A stretch of 17,140 nucleotides of DNA from CAYRMV01 sp964425255 (lineage in GTDB: Bacteria > Bacteroidota > Bacteroidia > Flavobacteriales_D > Crocinitomicaceae), in the NCBI GenBank assembly GCA_964425255.1, contig CAYRMV010000069.1, positions 1 to 17,140 on the forward strand. The letters run 5' to 3'. Of this stretch, positions 12,626 to 17,140 are shown in pieces (positions within the stretch are counted from its first letter, which is position 1; each line of letters starts with the position of its first letter). Both the position numbers and the translations under genes were made by a program. The notes beneath the pieces were generated by a model. It had not been told where the DNA came from. It worked only from the letters and a program-made list of their open reading frames with translations, and searched no databases.

Positions 12626-15167
12626 AAATCGTTCCATATCTGAACTTATCTTAAGTGCATTGTTGATAATGTGTTTTTCTTTTGTTGGATTTGGACAAAA
12701 GGATACGATTTATACCATCGAAGAATCTTTCGAAAGCCAAGTAAAACTCAATGCCAGAGACTCAATCGTCAACCATTTTAAGCGAAAACAAATCGAGCTT
12801 TTTGGTGAAGCTTCTCTTCAATACGAAGGAATCGATTTGAAAGCAGATTATATGCTCGTTGATTTAGAAAAAAAAGAAGTCCTTGCCACCTACACCCTCG
12901 ATAAAGACAGCAACCGCGTTGGAATGCCCGTTTTTTCTGATGGTTCGGAACAAATCGACGCTGCTAGTATTCGGTATAATTTTGAAACCAAAAAAGGATA
13001 CATCCAAGAAGTAAAAATCAAACAAGATGAAAACTACTTGTATATGGGTGTAGCTAAAAGACAAACGAACGAAGAAGTTCACTTTAAACAAGGGAAATTT
13101 ACCACCTGTGATTTAGAAGAACCCCATTATCACTTTCAACTTTCCAGAGCCATCTTAGTTCCTGAAAAAAGAATTGTTTCCGGCCCCATGAATCTCTGGA
13201 TCAAAGGTGTACCCACTCCAATTGGCTTGCCTTTTATTTTTATTCCACAAAAAAAACCGAACGAACGTTCTCATGGATTCCTTTTCCCAGAAATTGTTCC
13301 GTTTTCAAGCCTTGGTTCAGGTTTCCAAAATTTAGGTTATTACATTCCGATCAATGATTCCATTCACACAACGCTTTTTGCCAATGCATTCACACGAGGT
13401 TCTTGGGGATTAGGAAATAAAACATCGTATAAGATCAAGTACAAATTTGAGGGAAATACAGAATTGCGTTATGAAGAGTTTCGTGCTGGATTTCCTGTTA
13501 AAGGTGCAAGTAAAAAAACGACCATCATTTGGAATCACCGTCAAGATCTAAAAGCAAATCCCTATTGGAATTTTTCTAGTGCTGTCAACTTCATTTCAAA
13601 CAATGATCCAAAACAAACAACAGATCCACTAGACAAAAATTATTTCAATAACAACTTTAACTCTGACATCAATTTGAATCGCTTTTTCCCAGGAAAACCT
13701 GTCACTATGGGATTAAAAGCGTCATTAAAACAAAGTACTCAAACAAGAAATTACTCCGTAACTCTTCCTACTTTTTCGACCAATATAACCCGTTTTTATC
13801 CGCTAAAAGGACTTGTCAACAATCAAGTTGGAAGTTTGAAACCATTCCAAAAATTCATCAGTGAAATTGGAATGACTTACAACATGGAAGCTAGAAATGC
13901 GACAACTTTTCGAGATAGTTTGTTGATAGATCGAAAATTTGATTCCATTGCAAAAACGTTCCAAAACGGAATTAATCAAAATACAACCATTCAAACCACA
14001 CTTGGTTTATTTAAAAATGCACTAAAAATCACTCCGTCTGTTCAATATACGAACAAGGTCAATTTTCAACAAATAAGAAAAAGTTACGACGAGACAACGA
14101 ATAATACGGTTATTGACACCATTCGTCAAGTAGGTATGGCTCAAAATTTACGCATCACAGCCAATGCAACTACTATTCTGTATGGCTATTATCAGTTTGT
14201 TGGAAAAAAGAAACCACTTGTTCGCCATCTTTTGACCCCAAGTGTAGGATTTAGCTATGTTCCACAATTAAATAAACTGATTACAGACAGTGTAGGATTC
14301 AACAAACAACCCATTACATATTCTCCTTTCGAACGAAGTATGTATGCGGAAGGAGCAACAAAGTCAGCGGGTTTTATCAATTTTGGAATCAATAACACTT
14401 TCGAATTAAAACGAAAATCAGAAAAAGATACGATCACTGGATATAAAAAAACGCGTTTAATTGATGCCCTATCGATCAATGGAAATTACGATATTTTTAG
14501 AGACAGCTTCAATTTATCAAATCTAAGCCTAAATCTTCGAATCAACCCCGTAGATTACATTAGTTTCGTTGCTGACGCTAGTTTTAGTCCGTATGCTTGG
14601 ATCGATTCAAGTGGAAAACAAATCAAAGAATACGCTTGGAAAAACGATCAAGGTTTAGGTCGTTTTGCATCGATGAATTTCAACACAACTTTCACGCTTG
14701 CTCCTAAATCGAGTCGGGAAAAAATCCAAGAAAATAAAAATGCCATTCAAGAAAACTGGAATGCCGATTTTCAATACTATGCACTGCATCCTGAATTGCT
14801 TCTGGATTTCGAAATTCCTTGGAAAATAGTGTTTTCACATGTTTATTCACTCAACGTAAACACCAATAAATCTTCTCTTCCAGGAACGGATAATCGAAAC
14901 TATCTCAGTACACAAACCTTGACTGCCAACGGAGATGTGAGTATCACCAAACGATGGAAAGTAGCAAGTATGCTCTCATATGATTTGACAAATCAACAAT
15001 TTGCCAATACACGCTTTACCCTAACTCGAAATATGCATTGTTGGAATCTTTCCTTTTTCTGGAATGCGATTGGTACAAACCAAAGTTTTGTTTTCCGTTT
15101 AAATGCTACCTCTGCCCTATTCCAAGATGCAAAACTAGAATTACGTCAACCACCACAGTTATTTTAA
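12618..15167 (+). CDS. lptD: LPS-assembly protein LptD, TTG start
   Basis: An 849-residue outer-membrane protein that inserts lipopolysaccharide into the outer leaflet with lipoprotein LptE. A signal peptide (about 1-26, MAKNRSISELILSALLIMCF) is followed by an OstA-type beta-jellyroll with KQIELFGEASLQYEGIDLKA at about 57-76. A long beta-barrel starts near residue 200 (GVPTPIGLPFIFIPQKK), with alternating aromatic strands to the C-terminus. Length fits Bacteroidota LptD. The start is TTG at 12618, directly after an in-frame TAG (12615-12617); the first ATG, at 12669, would begin at MCFSFVGFGQ and destroy the signal peptide. The mature protein has only two cysteines, Cys164 just before the barrel and Cys808 near the end, which could form one inter-domain disulfide. 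It is divergent from the amidase and followed by an M16 peptidase on the same strand. Confidence 0.92.
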   Translation: MAKNRSISELILSALLIMCFSFVGFGQKDTIYTIEESFESQVKLNARDSIVNHFKRKQIELFGEASLQYEGIDLKADYMLVDLEKKEVLATYTLDKDSNRVGMPVFSDGSEQIDAASIRYNFETKKGYIQEVKIKQDENYLYMGVAKRQTNEEVHFKQGKFTTCDLEEPHYHFQLSRAILVPEKRIVSGPMNLWIKGVPTPIGLPFIFIPQKKPNERSHGFLFPEIVPFSSLGSGFQNLGYYIPINDSIHTTLFANAFTRGSWGLGNKTSYKIKYKFEGNTELRYEEFRAGFPVKGASKKTTIIWNHRQDLKANPYWNFSSAVNFISNNDPKQTTDPLDKNYFNNNFNSDINLNRFFPGKPVTMGLKASLKQSTQTRNYSVTLPTFSTNITRFYPLKGLVNNQVGSLKPFQKFISEIGMTYNMEARNATTFRDSLLIDRKFDSIAKTFQNGINQNTTIQTTLGLFKNALKITPSVQYTNKVNFQQIRKSYDETTNNTVIDTIRQVGMAQNLRITANATTILYGYYQFVGKKKPLVRHLLTPSVGFSYVPQLNKLITDSVGFNKQPITYSPFERSMYAEGATKSAGFINFGINNTFELKRKSEKDTITGYKKTRLIDALSINGNYDIFRDSFNLSNLSLNLRINPVDYISFVADASFSPYAWIDSSGKQIKEYAWKNDQGLGRFASMNFNTTFTLAPKSSREKIQENKNAIQENWNADFQYYALHPELLLDFEIPWKIVFSHVYSLNVNTNKSSLPGTDNRNYLSTQTLTANGDVSITKRWKVASMLSYDLTNQQFANTRFTLTRNMHCWNLSFFWNAIGTNQSFVFRLNATSALFQDAKLELRQPPQLF

Positions 15168-15254
15168 TTCCATTTCATTTGCTTGTTCATTTTCAAAATG
15201 ATGCAAGTATTGACTTGATTTTGTACTTTTACACCCATACTAGAAGAAAAATAC

Positions 15255-17140
15255 ATGAATTTAATAAAACTAATCCCTGTTCTAACAATTGGAATTTCAT
15301 TTCAATTATCTGCTCAAATCCAGCACTATGCCCCAATAGAAGACCCCATGAATGTTCAAACATTCAAACTCTCCAATGGGCTAACTGTCATGCTTTCTGA
15401 AAATCACGAAGCGGCAACTATCACAGGTGTTATTGCCGTAAAAGCTGGTGGAAAAAATGATCCTAAACACGCAACCGGAATGGCTCATTATTTGGAACAC
15501 ATGCTTTTCAAAGGAACCGAAACCATGGGTACTTGGGATTATGAAAAAGAAAAAATTTATTTAGATTCCATTACTCGATTATACGAAATTCTAGGAAAAA
15601 CACGCGATGAAGCAAAACGTTCTTCTCTTCAACAACAAATTAATTTGGTTTCTGTCGAAGCTGGAAAATACGCCATTCCAAATGAAATGGATCGCATGTT
15701 GAGTGAAATCGGAGGAAAAAACGTCAATGCGTTTACAACAAATGACTTCACAGCATATTTCAATGAATTTCCATCCAATAAATTAGAACAATGGCTGGAT
15801 ATTTACGATCATCGTTTTGAAAAGCCTGTTTTCCGTCTTTTTCAATCGGAATTAGAAACCGTTTATGAAGAGAAAAACATCAGTATGGATTCTCCGTTTA
15901 ACACCATTTTTGAAACATTTAATCAAAACTTTTGGAAAAAACATCCCTACGGACAGCAACCAATCATTGGATTGACTGAACATTTAAAAAATCCATCGTT
16001 GGAAGAAATGTATAAATATTTCGAAACGTATTATGTTGCCAACAACATGGTTTTGGTACTTTCAGGCGATTTTAATTCAAGCGAAGTAATTCAAAAAATC
16101 AAAACGTATTTTGGTGATTGGCGAACGGGAGTTGTTCCCACTTTTCCCACTTATGAAGAAGCCGATTTCAAAGGAAAAGAAAAATTAGAAATTAAAGCTA
16201 CTCCAATCAAAGCGATCGTTCGAGGATACCGAACTCCCAAAAATACAGATCAAGACATAGCTGGAATTCATGTTTTAACACAAATGTTATCCAACGAAGA
16301 AGGAAGCGGAATGTTAGATGCCTTAACCAACAATGGAAAAGTTACCTATGCTGCTGTTTTACCGCTTGAATACAATGATTACAGCGCTCTTGGGATGCTT
16401 TGTATACCCAAAATAATTGGTCAATCATTCGAGGAAGCCGACAATTTATTGGATGAAATCTTGAATCAACTAAGAAAAGGAGAATTTACTGAAGAAAAAG
16501 TAATTGGAGCAAAATTATCCTTGCAAAAAGCATGGCAACGCAAATTAGAATCCAACATGGAACGTTCCCTTTTAATGGTTGAATCATTTACACAAAACAT
16601 CTCTTGGAATGATTACCTTCTTATTCAAAATCAACTTGATAAAATTGACAAAAAAGAAATTCAACGGTTAGTGAACAAATATTTAGGTGAAAATTATTTG
16701 AGCATTTATTCCAAAAGAGGAAGTGGAAAAAAAGATAAATTAAAAAAACCACCTTTCGAACCTGTTGTTCCACTTGATGGAAAAGAATCGATTTTTGCTC
16801 AAAACTGGAGAAAACACACTTCACCTCAAATAAAACCTTCCTTTCTTGATTTCGACTCGATTGTGGAAGCTGTTCAATTAGACAAATATGTTACTCTATC
16901 AAGTGTCAAAAATCCTCTAAATCAATTATTTCAAGTTCAATATGAGTGGAAAATTGGAACTAACAATGATTCCATCTTATATTACTTACCTAATTATTTA
17001 AATAAAATTGGAAGTAATGGTAAATCAGCTGATTCATGGAAAAATCAATTTTCTATCCTAGGCTCATCTTATATGTTCAAATCAGAACAAAATAAATTCA
17101 TTCTCGAACTAGAAGGTTTTGATTATCAACTCGAAGCCAC
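15255..17140 (+). CDS. M16-family zinc metallopeptidase, 3' end cut by the window edge
   Basis: The first 628 residues of a large M16 (pitrilysin/insulinase-like) peptidase, open to the right edge. MNLIKLIPVLTIGISFQLSA forms a signal peptide, so it acts in the periplasm or outer envelope. The inverted zinc motif HYLEH is at 78-82 (His78, catalytic Glu81, His82) in GMAHYLEHMLFKGTE. The third ligand is probably Glu206 in ELETVYEEKN. About 120 residues separate them because of a helical insert (about 92-160, ending NAFTTNDFTAYF) that I associate with the long Bacteroidota M16 proteins. A first-half C-terminal domain follows (VRGYRTPKNTDQDIAGIHVL near 318-337), and the start of the catalytically inactive second half is visible before the edge. 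It lies 87 bases after lptD. A weak -7-like TACTTTTA at 15224-15231 lacks a -33 box. Confidence 0.92.
   Translation, partial: MNLIKLIPVLTIGISFQLSAQIQHYAPIEDPMNVQTFKLSNGLTVMLSENHEAATITGVIAVKAGGKNDPKHATGMAHYLEHMLFKGTETMGTWDYEKEKIYLDSITRLYEILGKTRDEAKRSSLQQQINLVSVEAGKYAIPNEMDRMLSEIGGKNVNAFTTNDFTAYFNEFPSNKLEQWLDIYDHRFEKPVFRLFQSELETVYEEKNISMDSPFNTIFETFNQNFWKKHPYGQQPIIGLTEHLKNPSLEEMYKYFETYYVANNMVLVLSGDFNSSEVIQKIKTYFGDWRTGVVPTFPTYEEADFKGKEKLEIKATPIKAIVRGYRTPKNTDQDIAGIHVLTQMLSNEEGSGMLDALTNNGKVTYAAVLPLEYNDYSALGMLCIPKIIGQSFEEADNLLDEILNQLRKGEFTEEKVIGAKLSLQKAWQRKLESNMERSLLMVESFTQNISWNDYLLIQNQLDKIDKKEIQRLVNKYLGENYLSIYSKRGSGKKDKLKKPPFEPVVPLDGKESIFAQNWRKHTSPQIKPSFLDFDSIVEAVQLDKYVTLSSVKNPLNQLFQVQYEWKIGTNNDSILYYLPNYLNKIGSNGKSADSWKNQFSILGSSYMFKSEQNKFILELEGFDYQLEA

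Noticed and set aside
15038..15400. 120-residue frame across the lptD end and the M16 start
   Set aside because: It overlaps two clear genes in another frame and has low-complexity, Cys- and Thr-rich content without family features.
15430..15740. About 120 residues between the M16 zinc motif and the third ligand as a disrupted or chimeric active site
   Set aside because: The frame is intact, and I associate this helical insert with long M16 peptidases of Bacteroidota, so it is a family trait.
1..17140. Defence island, prophage, insertion sequence, CRISPR array or biosynthetic cluster
   Set aside because: No transposase, integrase, repeat array, toxin-antitoxin pair or nuclease/helicase gene was seen; nearly all space is housekeeping or conserved genes with normal spacing.

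Overview
The window looks like an ordinary, gene-dense stretch of chromosome from a low-GC member of the Bacteroidota, most likely Flavobacteriales and perhaps close to Crocinitomicaceae/Fluviicola. The lineage call is inferred from the products, A-rich start regions without Shine-Dalgarno sequences, and several upstream boxes matching the Bacteroidota housekeeping promoter (TTG near -33, TAnnTTTG near -7). No mobile element, phage gene, CRISPR array, tRNA, rRNA or defence system was recognised. No intergenic gap reaches 300 bases; the longest is the 262 bases between the YeiH gene and rplS.

Left part (1-6626). A membrane protein cut by the left edge lies downstream of a YeiH-type putative anion exporter, both on the minus strand. 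Divergent from them is rplS (ribosomal protein bL19), with two candidate promoters and a strong terminator. It is followed at once by a DUF218/YdcF-type membrane protein and an AlkB-type DNA-repair dioxygenase, one base apart. smpB and a MarR-family regulator follow on the minus strand. Divergent from marR is rpe, with a DinB-fold gene starting directly on its stop codon. A TatA-type translocase gene overlaps the DinB gene tail to tail, and then comes a DUF2452 gene.

Middle and right part (6649-12579, minus strand). An AEC-family transporter lies downstream of a terminator that closes a five-gene minus-strand run. In transcription order the run is: periplasmic N-acetylmuramoyl-L-alanine amidase, MlaD/MCE-domain lipid-transport protein, membrane-anchored two-cluster ferredoxin protein (HdrC/GlpC-like), CCG-domain Fe-S protein (HdrB-like), and a conserved Bacteroidota protein of unknown function. 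It joins envelope maintenance with an electron-transfer module.

Right end (12618-17140, plus strand). lptD (outer-membrane LPS assembly) diverges from the amidase and appears to start at TTG. It is followed by an M16 zinc metallopeptidase cut by the right edge.

I found no clearly new biological system. The items most worth checking are regulatory or structural: a perfect 8+8-base palindrome between the two Fe-S genes, face-to-face amidase/lptD promoters with predicted overlapping 5' ends, apparently leaderless smpB and marR transcripts, a palindrome inside the marR promoter, a terminator almost touching the next start codon, and the unknown protein that ends the redox/envelope operon.
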